The notes beneath the pieces were generated by a model. The model did not search any database. It was not told where the DNA came from and saw nothing but the letters and a program-made list of their open reading frames with translations. Positions 7,366 through 16,629 of a DNA stretch of 64,000 bases are shown here, piece by piece. This stretch comes from Bradyrhizobium sp. JYMT SZCCT0180. Lineage in GTDB: Bacteria > Pseudomonadota > Alphaproteobacteria > Rhizobiales > Xanthobacteraceae. Position numbers and translations under genes: made by a program. The stretch's first letter is position 1. Each line of letters begins with the position of its first letter. Location: assembly GCF_018130165.1 (NCBI RefSeq), contig NZ_JAFCLZ010000012.1:1-64000 (forward strand), given 5' to 3'.

Positions 7366-8241
7366 TTATTTTCCGGCTGTTTCCGCGCGATACCAGTCGC
7401 CGATCTCGCTTGCGGTCATCAGTGCCACGCCGTCATGGCTGATGACGTAGTCCAGCAGCGCTTCCAGATATTTGATGCGATGCGGAACCCCCGTAATATA
7501 GGGATGGATCGAGATCGCCATGATCCGCGCGTTCGATTCGCCTTCGAGATAGAGCCGGTCGAACTGATCCATGCCACGCTTCAGGAATTGCTCGGAGGGC
7601 TGATGTTGCAGCGCATGGACGACGATGTCGTTGGTTTCGACCGAATAAGGGATCGTCGTGATGGTGCCGTGGGGCGTGGCGATATCCTGCGGCAGATCGT
7701 CGATGACCCAATCCGCCAGATATTCGATGCCGTTGAGACGCAGAAGATCGAGAGTTTCCTCGGTCTCGGTTAGGCCAGGGCTCTCCCATGATCGCGGTGA
7801 TTTGCCGGTAAATTTTGCGATTGTTTCGACGGAGCGCTTGATCGCATCGGCTTGATTGTCGAGCTTGTGCATCGGCCCCTGCAGGAATCCGTGGCCCATA
7901 AACTCGAAGCCGGCTTCGAGCGCGGCGGACGCAACGCGCGGATAGGAATTGCAGACATTGGCATTCAGGGCCAGCGTTACCGGCATCTTGCGGTCGGTCA
8001 GCGCCTTGAACTGCCGCCAGAAGCCGGCCCGCATGCCGTATTCATGCCAGGACCAGTTCGGCACGTCAGGCAGCAGCGGCTGTCCCATCGGCGGGCTCAG
8101 CACCGTCCGCGGCATCGCGTTCTCGATCCGCCATTCCTCGACATTGAGGATCACCCACACTGCGAGCTTCTTGCCGCCGGGAAGCGTCAGCTTTGGTCGA
8201 TCGATTTGGGCCTGATAGGGGATACGATCACTAAGTGCCAC
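7366..8241 (-). CDS. Polysaccharide deacetylase-family hydrolase (PuuE/NodB-like)
   Basis: The 291-aa protein belongs to the carbohydrate esterase 4/allantoinase-like group. Family features include the N-terminal AVWVILNVEEW strand, GFEFMGHGFLQGPMHKL with a His-x3-His-like metal site, SPRSWESPGLTETEETLDLL, and the late ISIHPYITGVPHRIKYLE segment. In non-peptidoglycan contexts such proteins often hydrolyse amide or ureide bonds in purine or aromatic catabolism. The start is GTG 8241 (rare), with GGGA upstream on the minus strand. It follows the luciferase-like gene after 26 bp and is probably co-transcribed with it. The substrate is unknown. Confidence 0.8.
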   Translation of the reverse strand: MALSDRIPYQAQIDRPKLTLPGGKKLAVWVILNVEEWRIENAMPRTVLSPPMGQPLLPDVPNWSWHEYGMRAGFWRQFKALTDRKMPVTLALNANVCNSYPRVASAALEAGFEFMGHGFLQGPMHKLDNQADAIKRSVETIAKFTGKSPRSWESPGLTETEETLDLLRLNGIEYLADWVIDDLPQDIATPHGTITTIPYSVETNDIVVHALQHQPSEQFLKRGMDQFDRLYLEGESNARIMAISIHPYITGVPHRIKYLEALLDYVISHDGVALMTASEIGDWYRAETAGK

Positions 8242-8267
8242 GGTGGATTTTCCCTGTATGAATTGAT

Positions 8268-9368
8268 CTATCCGGACGGCTTCCCGGACATATCCGTATT
8301 GATGCGCGGCATGACTTTTTCGGCCATCAGGATCATCGACTGGCGTCCGAGCTCACGATCCTTCCAGTCCTTTCCGGCATAAAGGAGCGTGCCAAAGGGC
8401 CCGGTCTCCTCTTGAAAACCCAACAGTTGGTCGGCCACGCTATCGGGCGTGCCGTAAATGATGAGTTTGTCGCAGATCGACTCGAGCGTCACTTCCTCGT
8501 CGGGCTGATCGCGGCGTGTTTTGAACAGTTCGATACGGCCGCCGCGCTTCAACTTGGTGAATAGCGAACGGTAATAATAGACATACGGCCCGTTCGGATC
8601 CGTGGCATAGGCTTTTGCCGTGGAGGCGTCCTTGGCGACAAATATGCTTTTGGCGACCCGCCAGTTCGCCGTCTCTGCGGGGCGGCCGGCGCGTTCGCAG
8701 CCTTCAACGTATTTCGGCCAATGGCTGTTGACCCAAGCCGGCATCAGAAAGTTCGCCGAAATCGGATCCCAGCCGCGTGCGGCGGCTTCGGTCACACCTT
8801 TCGAGAACGGCGCCACCGCCGTGACTACGATCGGCGGATGCGGCCGTTGTAGCGGGCGGGCGATAAACCCCTGACCAATGTCCTCAATCAGCGTCTTCTG
8901 CACCGATACATTCCAGTACTTGCCCTGGAGGTTATACGGTGGCTCGCTTGCCCAGATATCAAGGACCTGATTGATGGCCTCCAGGAACATCGCGTTGCGA
9001 TCTGCGTCGAGATTGCCGAAGACTTCGGCGTCCGACAGTAGCCCACCGGGGCTGATACCGAAGATCAGGCGGCCGTCGAGCATGTGATCGAGCATCGCGA
9101 TCGAGGCTGCAAGCGCCGCCGGATGGATGTTAGGCATGTTGATGGTGCCGGTTCCGAGCTGGATTTGCTTGGTCGCCGCGGCAAGCCAGGCGATGAATGC
9201 GATGCAGGATGTGATGTTCTCGGCTTTGTCGGTGACGTGCTCGCCGACATAAGCTTCGCTGTACCCGAGTTCGTCGGCCAGCAGGAAGGCTTCGCGATCC
9301 TCCTTGAGAGACAGCCGCCAATCCTTGTCGACAGGATGGATGGGCATCGTGAAGAACCCAAGCTTCAT
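8268..9368 (-). CDS. LLM-class (luciferase-like) flavin-dependent oxidoreductase
   Basis: The 366-aa TIM-barrel flavoenzyme has the start MKLGFFTMPIHP, the segment EAYVGEHVTDKAEN, IQLGTGTINMPNIHPAALAASIAMLDHML, and RLIFGISPGGLLSDAE, all hallmarks of bacterial-luciferase-like monooxygenases that need reduced flavin from a reductase. The flavin reductase at 6120 is a candidate partner but lies on the other strand. It shares the intergenic region 9369-9554 with the divergent CoxM-type operon, suggesting joint control. ATG 9368 is preceded on its strand by GGGAGGAG. The substrate is unknown. Confidence 0.88.
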   Translation of the reverse strand: MKLGFFTMPIHPVDKDWRLSLKEDREAFLLADELGYSEAYVGEHVTDKAENITSCIAFIAWLAAATKQIQLGTGTINMPNIHPAALAASIAMLDHMLDGRLIFGISPGGLLSDAEVFGNLDADRNAMFLEAINQVLDIWASEPPYNLQGKYWNVSVQKTLIEDIGQGFIARPLQRPHPPIVVTAVAPFSKGVTEAAARGWDPISANFLMPAWVNSHWPKYVEGCERAGRPAETANWRVAKSIFVAKDASTAKAYATDPNGPYVYYYRSLFTKLKRGGRIELFKTRRDQPDEEVTLESICDKLIIYGTPDSVADQLLGFQEETGPFGTLLYAGKDWKDRELGRQSMILMAEKVMPRINTDMSGKPSG

Positions 9369-9482
9369 GGTCTGCTCCTCCCCAAGGGCAGGCGTTTCGT
9401 TTGGTGGGAAACGTGCTTCGACCGCAACATGATAACAAGTCCTAAAGTTGCAGGCACCGAAATAATCACTCGATAAACAAAC

Positions 9483-9511
9483 TTGACCTTTGAAAATTGT
9501 CGCCGTCTAAT
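9483..9511 (+). promoter_or_regulatory. Sigma-70-like promoter of the CoxM-S-L operon
   Basis: TTGACC (9483-9488) is separated by exactly 17 bases from TCTAAT (9506-9511), ~40 bp before the ATG at 9555. The surrounding DNA is locally AT-rich. It is inferred from pattern only. Confidence 0.5.
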
Positions 9512-9554
9512 CCAAAGAAAATGCCGATATGCTGCCGGGGGAGGTTGCGTCGAA

Positions 9555-10436
9555 ATGAAAGCCTCGGCTTTCGCTTACGCCCGCGCTACCAGCGTCGTGA
9601 ATGCGCTGGAATTGCTGGCTGTATATGGCGACAAGGCCAAGGTGTTATCCGGCGGCCAAAGCTTGATGCCGGCAATGAATCTGCGCCTGATCTCTCCCGA
9701 ATTCATTGTCGATATCGGTGAATTGGCTGAGCTTCGCGGGATATTTGTGAAAGGCGACGTCATAACAGTTCGTGCGCTGACGCGTCACGTGGACGTCCTG
9801 AGATCTCCCGAAATTGCGACCCATGCCCCTCTGTTGAGGGACGCTACCTCTCATGTCGCGCATCCGGCGATCCGCAACCGCGGCACGCTCGGCGGCAGCC
9901 TTGCGCACGCGGATCCGGCCTCTGAATTGCCGGCTTGCATGGTGGCGCTGGGCGCAACCGTCATTGTTTGCGGGCCACAGGGCGAGCGACGAGTCCCTGC
10001 TCAAGAATTCTTCACCGGCATTTACGAGACGGCACTTTCGCCACAGGAACTGCTGGTTGCCGTCGAACTGCCTGTCGCGCGGAAAGATTCCGCGCACTTC
10101 TTCCATGAATTCGCCCGCCGTCACGGCGACTATGCCATGGTCGGCTTGGCGGCCCAGTCGACCATCGTAGGCGGGCAGTTCACTGATCTCCGCCTCGGTT
10201 TCTTTGCCGTGGGCGACCGGCCTTTGCTCGCCGGGGCCGCCGGGAAACTCGTTAACGTCGCGGTCACGCCGGAAGTCCTGGCCAAAGCCTCCGTGATACT
10301 GGGCGAGGAGCTGGATCCCCAGGAGGATCAGCAGGCTACCCCGGCCATGCGGCGGCACCTCGCGCAAGTATTACTTCAGCGTTGCGTGTCCACGCTGCTT
10401 TCCCGTCCCGATCTGCAGGGGTTACCCGCGCGATGA
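9555..10436 (+). CDS. Molybdenum hydroxylase FAD-binding medium subunit (CoxM-type)
   Basis: This subunit carries FAD and passes electrons from the Fe-S subunit to the acceptor. The 293-aa protein begins with the FAD-binding domain KASAFAYARATSV, has LSGGQSLMPAMNLRL (the AGGQS FAD motif), and RNRGTLGGSLAHADPASELPA (the TIGG-like second FAD motif), then the CO-dehydrogenase flavoprotein C-terminal domain. ATG 9555 is favoured by GGGGGAGG upstream. Its TGA overlaps the ATG of the small subunit (10433). The operon order medium-small-large is that of coxMSL-type hydroxylases, but the substrate is not CO (see the large subunit). Confidence 0.9.
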   Translation: MKASAFAYARATSVVNALELLAVYGDKAKVLSGGQSLMPAMNLRLISPEFIVDIGELAELRGIFVKGDVITVRALTRHVDVLRSPEIATHAPLLRDATSHVAHPAIRNRGTLGGSLAHADPASELPACMVALGATVIVCGPQGERRVPAQEFFTGIYETALSPQELLVAVELPVARKDSAHFFHEFARRHGDYAMVGLAAQSTIVGGQFTDLRLGFFAVGDRPLLAGAAGKLVNVAVTPEVLAKASVILGEELDPQEDQQATPAMRRHLAQVLLQRCVSTLLSRPDLQGLPAR

Positions 10437-10915
10437 CCCCTGTGCCCATTTTCCTCGAAGTCAATGGCGAGCGTATCGACACCCATGTGCTGCCGCGGCT
10501 GAACCTGGCCGACTTCCTGCGTGAGCATCTGAAATTGACCGGCACGCATGTCGGGTGTGAGCACGGGGTTTGCGGTGCCTGTACGGTGCGTCTCAATGGC
10601 GAGATCGTGCGCTCCTGCCTGATACTGGCGGTACAGGCCCACGAAGGCTCGGTCGAAACGATTGAGGGTTTATCCGACAGCGGTGAAATTGCGGATCTGC
10701 AGGCTGCGTTCCGCGATCGCAACGCTCTGCAATGCGGCTTCTGCACACCGGCAATGTTGATGGCGGCGCAGGATCTGCTGAAACAGAATCCAGAGCCGGA
10801 TCGGGAAGAGATTCGTGAGCACCTTTCCGGCAACTATTGCCGTTGCACCGGCTATCAAGCGATTATCGATGCGATCGAGACGACGGCGCGGTTGCGCGCG
10901 GAACGCGCGCCATGA
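10433..10915 (+). CDS. Molybdenum hydroxylase [2Fe-2S] small subunit (CoxS-type)
   Basis: The 160-aa electron-transfer subunit has two [2Fe-2S] clusters. The N-terminal plant-ferredoxin-like domain has GCEHGVCGACTVRLNG with a further Cys in VRSC, and the C-terminal helical domain has CGFCTPAMLMAA and the CRCTGYQ signature. ATG 10433 lies in the ATGA overlap with the medium subunit stop, and its own TGA overlaps the large-subunit ATG (10912), so stoichiometric production by translational coupling is likely. There is no export signal; the complex is cytoplasmic. Confidence 0.93.
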   Translation: MTPVPIFLEVNGERIDTHVLPRLNLADFLREHLKLTGTHVGCEHGVCGACTVRLNGEIVRSCLILAVQAHEGSVETIEGLSDSGEIADLQAAFRDRNALQCGFCTPAMLMAAQDLLKQNPEPDREEIREHLSGNYCRCTGYQAIIDAIETTARLRAERAP

Positions 10916-13305
10916 CGCGTACACCTGAGAATCGCGACGCGTTTTCGGTACTCGACCGGCCGAACTCCTATATCGGCAAGACCGTGCCGCGGCCGAACCT
11001 CGACCGGCTGATGCAAGGACGCGGGCAGTATGTCAGCGACATCGAACTGCCGCGCATGGCGCATGTTGTGTTCCTGCGGTCGCCGTACGCTCATGCAAAA
11101 ATCACTGGTATCGACGCAGCAGCGGCAAAACGCATGCCGGGTGTAATTGCCGTCGTCACCGGTCAGGAAATTGCCCCGGTTATCACGCCGTGGGTTGGGG
11201 TGCTTTCGCACTTGAAGGGTCTCAAATCTGCGCCGCAAAGCGCGATCGCGGTTGATCGGGTGTGCTGGCAGGGCGAAGCCGTTGCCGCAATCATCGCCAC
11301 TAGCCGCGCCGCTGCCGAGGATGCGGCAGAACATATCTCCGTCGCGTATGAGGAGCTCGACGCTGTGACGGACATGCAAACAGCGCTCGATCCCACAACG
11401 TCTGTGATCCATCCTGCGCTCGGCGACAATCTGGCCTTCGAGCGTAATCATGATGCAGGCACCGTCGACGCGGCCTTTGCTGCCTCCGACGAGGTGGTGG
11501 AAGCAGAGTTCATTTTTGGGCGGCACACCGGCGTGACGCTGGAGCCGCGTTCGGTAGTTGCCGACTGGAACTCTGCCGAAGGGCGACTCACGATCTATCA
11601 GGGCACGCAGGCGCCGCATATGGTGCAGAATATTGCGGCGCTGCATCTCGGTCTTCAGGAGTCCCAGGTCCGCGTGGTCTGCAAGGACGTCGGCGGCTCC
11701 TTCGGTATCAAGGTCCACATCTACGCCGACGAAATGGCGACCTACGCACTGTCGAAACTGCTGCGGCGGCCGGTCAAATTCGTCGCCGACCGGGTCGAGA
11801 GTTTTAACACCGATATCCATGCGCGCGATCATCGCTGCAAGGGAAAGATCGGCGTCAAATGTGATGGCACCATTACGGCGTTCGAGATCGACGATCTCAC
11901 GGGTATCGGGCCGTACTCAATGTACCCGCGAACCAGCGCCATCGAGGCCAATCAGGTCGTCAACCTGGTCGGTGGGCCCTATGCGACCAAGAACTACCGC
12001 GCCCGTGCCCGCGTCGTGTTCCAGAACAAGAACGTCATGTGTCAGTATCGCGCGGTCGGGCATCCAATCGCCTGTTCGGTAACCGAGGGTCTGGTCGATC
12101 TGGCGGCGATGAAGATCGGCATGGATCCCGTCGAAATTCGCCGACGCAACCTGATTGCGGATGACGCTTACCCCTGTGCTTCGCCTTCGGGTTTGCGTTT
12201 CGAGCAATTGTCGCATCATGCCGCGTTGGCGAAACTCATCAAGATGATGGACTATGACGCGCTGCGCGCGGAACAGACGACGTTGCGAGCCAGAAACATT
12301 CATCGCGGCATCGGCATCGCCAGCTTTATCGAAGTCACCAATCCCAGCGCGGCATTCTATGGCGTCGGCGGCGCCAAGATATCGTCGCAGGATGGCGTTG
12401 CGGTGCGGCTCGATGCCCAGGGAGCCGTGGTCTGCCAAACCAGCATCACCGAGCAGGGGCAGGGATCGGAATCGCTCACGGCCCAGATCGTCGGCAGCGT
12501 GCTCGGTGTCTCGATGGACCGTGTGCGCGTTATCCTCGGTGATACCGACAATACACCCTATGGCGGCGGCACGTGGGCTTCGCGCGGCGCTGGCATCGGC
12601 GGTGAGGCCGCGCTTCAGGCCACCAAGGTCCTGCGCAAGAACATCCTCGATGTCGCCGCCGCCATCCTGCAATCGTCATCCGGCGAACTCGACATCGTCA
12701 ACAATAATGTCGTGAACGTCAGCGATAGCGCGCCGCGCATTGAATTGAGTGAGCTGGCCAGGATCGTTTATTTTCGCCCCGATACGCTGCCGCCCGGCAT
12801 TCAGGCCGAACTGATGGCGACACGGCATTTTGTCCCGCGAGAATATCCCTTCGCCTTTACTAACGGTGTCCAGGCCTCGTGGCTGGAGGTCGATACCGAC
12901 ACCGGCTTCGTCAAATTGTTGAAGCACTGGGTGGTCGAGGACTGCGGCACGATTATCAATCCGCAGCTGGTTGACGAGCAGATCAGGGGCGGGGTGGTGC
13001 AGGGGCTTGGCGCCGCGCTGTTCGAAAAATGCATTTATGACGAGCGAGGCCAGCTCACCAACGCCAATTTGGCCGATTATCTGGTGCCGATGTCCGGCGA
13101 AATGCCGGATATTGATGTTGGCCACGTGGTCTCGCCGACGCTGGAGTCGGAATTAGGCGCGAAAGGCGCCGGCGAGGCCGGAACGGCGGGAGCGGCGGCC
13201 GCGGTAACCAATGCAGTCAATGACGCGCTCAGCCCTTTTGGGACGATCATTACGGAAATTCCACTGACCCCCCAAATTATCCTGACTGCATTGGGCCGAA
13301 TCTGA
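10912..13305 (+). CDS. Molybdenum hydroxylase large subunit (CoxL/XdhB-like), substrate unknown
   Basis: The 797-aa catalytic subunit binds the molybdenum-cytosine-dinucleotide-type cofactor. Visible motifs are GGSFGIKVH around residue 260 and, near residue 750, GAKGAGEAG with the conserved catalytic Glu. The active-site loop reads CQYRAVGHPIA, unlike AYxCSFR of form I CO dehydrogenase or AYRGAGR of the common form II enzymes, so it is not a CO dehydrogenase and its substrate pocket is unusual. It is probably an aromatic aldehyde or N-heterocycle hydroxylase. ATG 10912 lies in the ATGA overlap with the small subunit. It converges with the alcohol dehydrogenase gene. Confidence 0.9.
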   Translation: MTRTPENRDAFSVLDRPNSYIGKTVPRPNLDRLMQGRGQYVSDIELPRMAHVVFLRSPYAHAKITGIDAAAAKRMPGVIAVVTGQEIAPVITPWVGVLSHLKGLKSAPQSAIAVDRVCWQGEAVAAIIATSRAAAEDAAEHISVAYEELDAVTDMQTALDPTTSVIHPALGDNLAFERNHDAGTVDAAFAASDEVVEAEFIFGRHTGVTLEPRSVVADWNSAEGRLTIYQGTQAPHMVQNIAALHLGLQESQVRVVCKDVGGSFGIKVHIYADEMATYALSKLLRRPVKFVADRVESFNTDIHARDHRCKGKIGVKCDGTITAFEIDDLTGIGPYSMYPRTSAIEANQVVNLVGGPYATKNYRARARVVFQNKNVMCQYRAVGHPIACSVTEGLVDLAAMKIGMDPVEIRRRNLIADDAYPCASPSGLRFEQLSHHAALAKLIKMMDYDALRAEQTTLRARNIHRGIGIASFIEVTNPSAAFYGVGGAKISSQDGVAVRLDAQGAVVCQTSITEQGQGSESLTAQIVGSVLGVSMDRVRVILGDTDNTPYGGGTWASRGAGIGGEAALQATKVLRKNILDVAAAILQSSSGELDIVNNNVVNVSDSAPRIELSELARIVYFRPDTLPPGIQAELMATRHFVPREYPFAFTNGVQASWLEVDTDTGFVKLLKHWVVEDCGTIINPQLVDEQIRGGVVQGLGAALFEKCIYDERGQLTNANLADYLVPMSGEMPDIDVGHVVSPTLESELGAKGAGEAGTAGAAAAVTNAVNDALSPFGTIITEIPLTPQIILTALGRI

Positions 13306-13328
13306 CGAACGACGAGCTAAGCCAGTGT

Positions 13329-14483
13329 TCACTCGGCTGCTGCGCTCGCGATCGAACTCGCTTTCGGATTGGTAACGACCACCTTGATCGCATCGTCAAC
13401 ACGCTCACGCGCGTATCTTAGCGCAGTCGGCAGGTCGGCCAGCGGAAATGTGTGTGTATGGATTTTCGTTGCATCGAAGCGCTTTTCTGCCATCAGCGCC
13501 ATAGCGCGGCGGGTCGCGCTGCGACCTTCGCCGCGAATGCCGTAGGCATAGATGTTGTTCTTTACGAGATGCGCGATATCCATCGTGACGGGATCATGCG
13601 GAAACGCCGCGAGGCAAATTTTTCCGCCACGATTGGTCATATGAATAGCTTGATTGATTGTGGCCTCATTCCCGGCGCATTCCACCACATAGTCGGCGCC
13701 AATACCGCCGGTGAGTTGTTTGACGACCTCGACTGCGTCTTCGTCGTTGATATTGACGACGCGGTCTGCGCCCAGATCTTTGCCGATCGCAAGCCGCCCG
13801 TTGCGCGTTCCCGTCAGTATCACCGGGCTGGCGCCGAGCGCCTTGGCGACGGCAACCGCGAGCAATCCGATCGGCCCCGGGCCGATCACCACGACGCTCT
13901 CGCCGGCCACTAACCCTCCCAATTCAGTCAGGCCATACATCGAGGTGCCGGCGGTGACGACCAGCGTCGCCTCCGCATCGCTCATGGTGTCGGGCACCCG
14001 CGCCAGCGTATTGATGTGGTTGACGGCATACTCCGCAAAACCGCCATCGGTAGTGAATCCATTGGCGCGGTGACCCTTCTCTGGTTTGCCGTAATTCAGG
14101 CATGAGGTGTACATGCCCTGGCGACAGCGCTTGCACTGGCCGCAACCGGCGTGGATCTCCACGCTGATCCTTTCTCCAATCGTGAATTCATCGACGTCAG
14201 GCCCGAGAGCTGCGACGGTGCCCATGTATTCGTGGCCCGGCGTAAAATTCTTGTTGAAGGGCAGGCCGCCCTGAATGCTCGCGGGCGAACCTGAATGAAT
14301 GATCTCAAGGTCGGTCGCGCAGATCGCGACTGCATCGATCCGGACCAGGACTTCAGCCCGTGCGGGAACGGGCACCGGCTTGTCCCGCAAGATGAGTTGA
14401 TCCGGGTCGCCGAGAACCCAGGCTTTCATGCGATCGGGGATGAGCAGTTTGGGTGAAGTTCTGACGCCGGTGGGCTGATACAT
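13329..14483 (-). CDS. Zinc-dependent medium-chain alcohol dehydrogenase
   Basis: The 384-aa MDR-family enzyme has ICATDLEI (catalytic zinc Cys), FTPGHEYMGTV (His-Glu pair), the structural zinc cysteines in CGQCKRCRQGMYTSC, and a Rossmann motif VVIGPGPIGLLAVAVAKALGA for NAD(P). It probably oxidises a primary or secondary alcohol or diol. It converges with the molybdenum hydroxylase operon and might supply its aldehyde substrate, which is inference only. ATG 14483 has GAGAGGA upstream on its strand; an internal ATG 18 codons later is possible. Confidence 0.88.
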   Translation of the reverse strand: MYQPTGVRTSPKLLIPDRMKAWVLGDPDQLILRDKPVPVPARAEVLVRIDAVAICATDLEIIHSGSPASIQGGLPFNKNFTPGHEYMGTVAALGPDVDEFTIGERISVEIHAGCGQCKRCRQGMYTSCLNYGKPEKGHRANGFTTDGGFAEYAVNHINTLARVPDTMSDAEATLVVTAGTSMYGLTELGGLVAGESVVVIGPGPIGLLAVAVAKALGASPVILTGTRNGRLAIGKDLGADRVVNINDEDAVEVVKQLTGGIGADYVVECAGNEATINQAIHMTNRGGKICLAAFPHDPVTMDIAHLVKNNIYAYGIRGEGRSATRRAMALMAEKRFDATKIHTHTFPLADLPTALRYARERVDDAIKVVVTNPKASSIASAAAE

Positions 14484-14562
14484 GCAGCGGATCCTCTCAC
14501 GCGCGAGCCTAGCGGAAATCGCAGTTGGGCGAAATTGCCGGATGCTTGAAGCGATGCGGCAG

Positions 14563-14585
14563 CCATTTGCTGCATAGCAAAATGG
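14563..14585. promoter_or_regulatory. Imperfect inverted repeat between divergent genes
   Basis: CCATTTGCT and AGCAAAATGG are inverted copies (one bulged base) separated by GCAT, lying in the 190-bp gap between the alcohol dehydrogenase gene and the divergent ABC importer operon. It could be an operator. The evidence is symmetry and location only. Confidence 0.3.
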
Positions 14586-14673
14586 TTTGTCGCAAATCCT
14601 TCATCTGCGGCCTGTACTTGGTCCCCGGTTGGTGCTGAAATCCTTTCACGGCCTCACTAAATCGGAGTTTTCC

Positions 14674-15681
14674 ATGAAGACCGTCCGCTTTGTTCTTGCC
14701 TTGCTGGCGCTATCGCTAGTCGCGCCCGGGCAATCCGCCAAAGCGGCCGACGTCATCTGCTACAATTGTCCCCCGGAATGGGCGGACTGGGCCTCGATGC
14801 TCAAGGCGATCAAGGCCGACCTCAATTACGATATTCCGCACGACAACAAGAACTCCGGTCAGGCGCTGGCTCAGATATTGGCCGAGAAGAGCAACCCCGT
14901 CGGCGATATCGGCTATTTTGGCGTCACCTTCGGCATGAAGGCCAAGGCGCAGGATGCCCTCGAGCCTTATAAGCCCGCCAACTGGGATCAAGTCCCCGCC
15001 GGCCTGAAGGATACCGATGGCTTCTGGACCACGATTCATTCGGGCACGCTTGGCCTGTTCGTGAACAAGGATGCGCTTGGTGGCAAGCCGGTGCCGGCCT
15101 GCTGGAAGGACCTCCTGAAGCCCGACTACAAGGGTATGGTCGGCTATCTCGATCCGTCTTCGGCCGCAGTCGGGTATGTCGGTGCAGTCGCGATCAACCT
15201 GGCGCTTGGCGGCTCGGCAGCCAATTTTGATCCCGCGATCAGCTTCTTCAAGGACCTGAAGAAGAATGACCCGATCGTCCCCAAGCAGACATCCTACGCC
15301 CGCGTGGTTTCGGGCGAGATGCCGATCCTGCTGGATTACGATTTCAACGCCTATCGCGCGAAATACTCGGAGAAAGGCAATTTCGAATTTGTGATCCCTT
15401 GCGAAGGTTCTGTGGTGTTTCCTTACGTCGTTGGCCTCGTCAAGAACGCGGCGCACAAGGACAAGGCGAAAAAGGTTCTCGACTATCTTCTGTCCGACAA
15501 GGGGCAGGCTATTTGGACCAACGCCTATCTGCGTCCCGCGCGGCCGATCGAACTGCCTGAGGCCGTGAAGAAGAAGTTCCTGCCCGACAGCGACTATGCG
15601 CGCGCGAAAAATGTCGACTGGGGGCAGATGGAAAACATGCAAAAAGGCTTCGTCGACCGCTATCTCGCCGAGGTTCGCTGA
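14674..15681 (+). CDS. ABC transporter periplasmic substrate-binding protein (family 1)
   Basis: The 335-aa protein has a Sec signal peptide (residues 1-~26, hydrophobic LALLALSLVA and cleavage after KAA). The mature part has the family 1 layout of Fbp/PotD/PhnS-like proteins: GDIGYFGVTFGMKA, the SGTLGLFVNKDAL strand, the ACWKDLLKPDYKGMVGYLD segment and the C-terminal YLLSDKGQAIW helix. The ligand cannot be named from sequence; iron, phosphonate, polyamine or phosphodiester ligands all occur in this family. ATG 14674 is preceded by CGGAG. It is the first gene of a five-gene unit with two permeases, an ATPase and a phosphodiesterase. Confidence 0.88.
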   Translation: MKTVRFVLALLALSLVAPGQSAKAADVICYNCPPEWADWASMLKAIKADLNYDIPHDNKNSGQALAQILAEKSNPVGDIGYFGVTFGMKAKAQDALEPYKPANWDQVPAGLKDTDGFWTTIHSGTLGLFVNKDALGGKPVPACWKDLLKPDYKGMVGYLDPSSAAVGYVGAVAINLALGGSAANFDPAISFFKDLKKNDPIVPKQTSYARVVSGEMPILLDYDFNAYRAKYSEKGNFEFVIPCEGSVVFPYVVGLVKNAAHKDKAKKVLDYLLSDKGQAIWTNAYLRPARPIELPEAVKKKFLPDSDYARAKNVDWGQMENMQKGFVDRYLAEVR

Positions 15682-15700
15682 GGCAATATGGCGTCCGGTT

Positions 15701-15792
15701 AGAGCGTTTTCGAGCGAAGTGGGTACCGGTTCGCGTGAAGAAAACGCGTCGATAAAGTAGAGCTTCGGTTCTGATTCGTCAGAACTGAAGCT
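15701..15792. repeat. REP-like palindromic element (two hairpins)
   Basis: Two adjacent inverted repeats fill the gap between the binding-protein and permease genes. The first has arms GCGTTTTC/GAAAACGC with inner arms GCGAA/TTCGC around GGTACC. The second (15761-15792) has 14-bp arms with one G-T pair and a TTCG loop. I recognise the first as a very common intergenic repeat of Bradyrhizobium and relatives. Within an operon it can lower expression of the permeases relative to the abundant binding protein. Confidence 0.75.
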
Positions 15793-15810
15793 CCGGGGCG
15801 CCTTCTGCTG

Positions 15811-16626
15811 ATGTCGCATAGATCCTTTGTCTGGTTGTGCCTGCTGCCGCTTGCGGTGGTGACGGCGGCGTTTTTTCTGCTCCCGATGGCGCGGCTGGTC
15901 GTGACCGGGGCGGAAGGTCCGCAAGGCGTCGCGGGCTATCTGGCGATCCTGACCGAGCCGCGTTACCGCGCGACCTTGATCAATACGGTGGCGCTGGCAG
16001 CCGCGACCACCATTGTGACGCTGATCGTGGCGACGATTGCTGGAATGTTCCTGCAGAGGCATCGCTTTCCCGGCCGCGCCGTACTGATTGCGATGCTGAC
16101 TTTTCCGCTGGCGTTTCCCGGCGTCGTTATCGGCTTCCTGATCATCCTGCTCGCCGGGCGCCAAGGGCTGATCGGCGATCTTTCCAACCGCATGCTTGGC
16201 GAAAAGCTGGTCTTTGCCTATTCGATCTACGGGCTGTTCCTCGGCTATCTCTATTTCTCGATCCCGCGCGTCATCCTCACCATCATGGCTGCGGTGCAGA
16301 AGCTCGACGTCGGCCTCGAGGAGGCCGCCCGTTCGCTGGGCGCGAGTCCATGGGCGGTGCAGCGCGATGTCGTGTTGCCGGCGTTGGCGCCGGCCTTCGT
16401 CGCTTCCGGTGCGATTGCCTTTGCGACGGCGATGGGCGCGTTTGGCACGGCGTTTACGCTGGCGACCAACATCGATGTGTTGCCGATGCTGATCTATACC
16501 GAGTTCACGCTGGCTGCGAATTTTTCGACGTCGGCCGCGCTGTCGGTCGGGCTCGGCATCATTACCTGGTTCATCCTGGCGCTGGCCCGCTCCTTCAGCG
16601 GCAGCGCAGTTGCGGCGGCTGGATGA
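15811..16626 (+). CDS. ABC transporter permease
   Basis: The 271-aa inner-membrane protein has about six transmembrane helices and the ATPase-contact EAA loop (EEAARSLGASPWAVQRDVVLP). It is the first of a permease pair resembling PotB/ThiP/PhnU-type subunits. It follows the REP-like element and ends 3 bp before the second permease gene. ATG 15811 is chosen; the upstream signal is weak because of the repeat. Confidence 0.88.
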   Translation: MSHRSFVWLCLLPLAVVTAAFFLLPMARLVVTGAEGPQGVAGYLAILTEPRYRATLINTVALAAATTIVTLIVATIAGMFLQRHRFPGRAVLIAMLTFPLAFPGVVIGFLIILLAGRQGLIGDLSNRMLGEKLVFAYSIYGLFLGYLYFSIPRVILTIMAAVQKLDVGLEEAARSLGASPWAVQRDVVLPALAPAFVASGAIAFATAMGAFGTAFTLATNIDVLPMLIYTEFTLAANFSTSAALSVGLGIITWFILALARSFSGSAVAAAG

Positions 16627-16629
16627 GCC

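Noticed and set aside
10912..13305. Aerobic CO dehydrogenase (coxL) identity
   Set aside because: The diagnostic active-site loop AYxCSFR is absent and replaced by CQYRAVGHPIA.
14716..16164. 482-codon minus-strand open frame across the ABC binding-protein and permease genes
   Set aside because: It spans two genes and a REP-like element, and its product is Arg/His-rich without recognisable domains.
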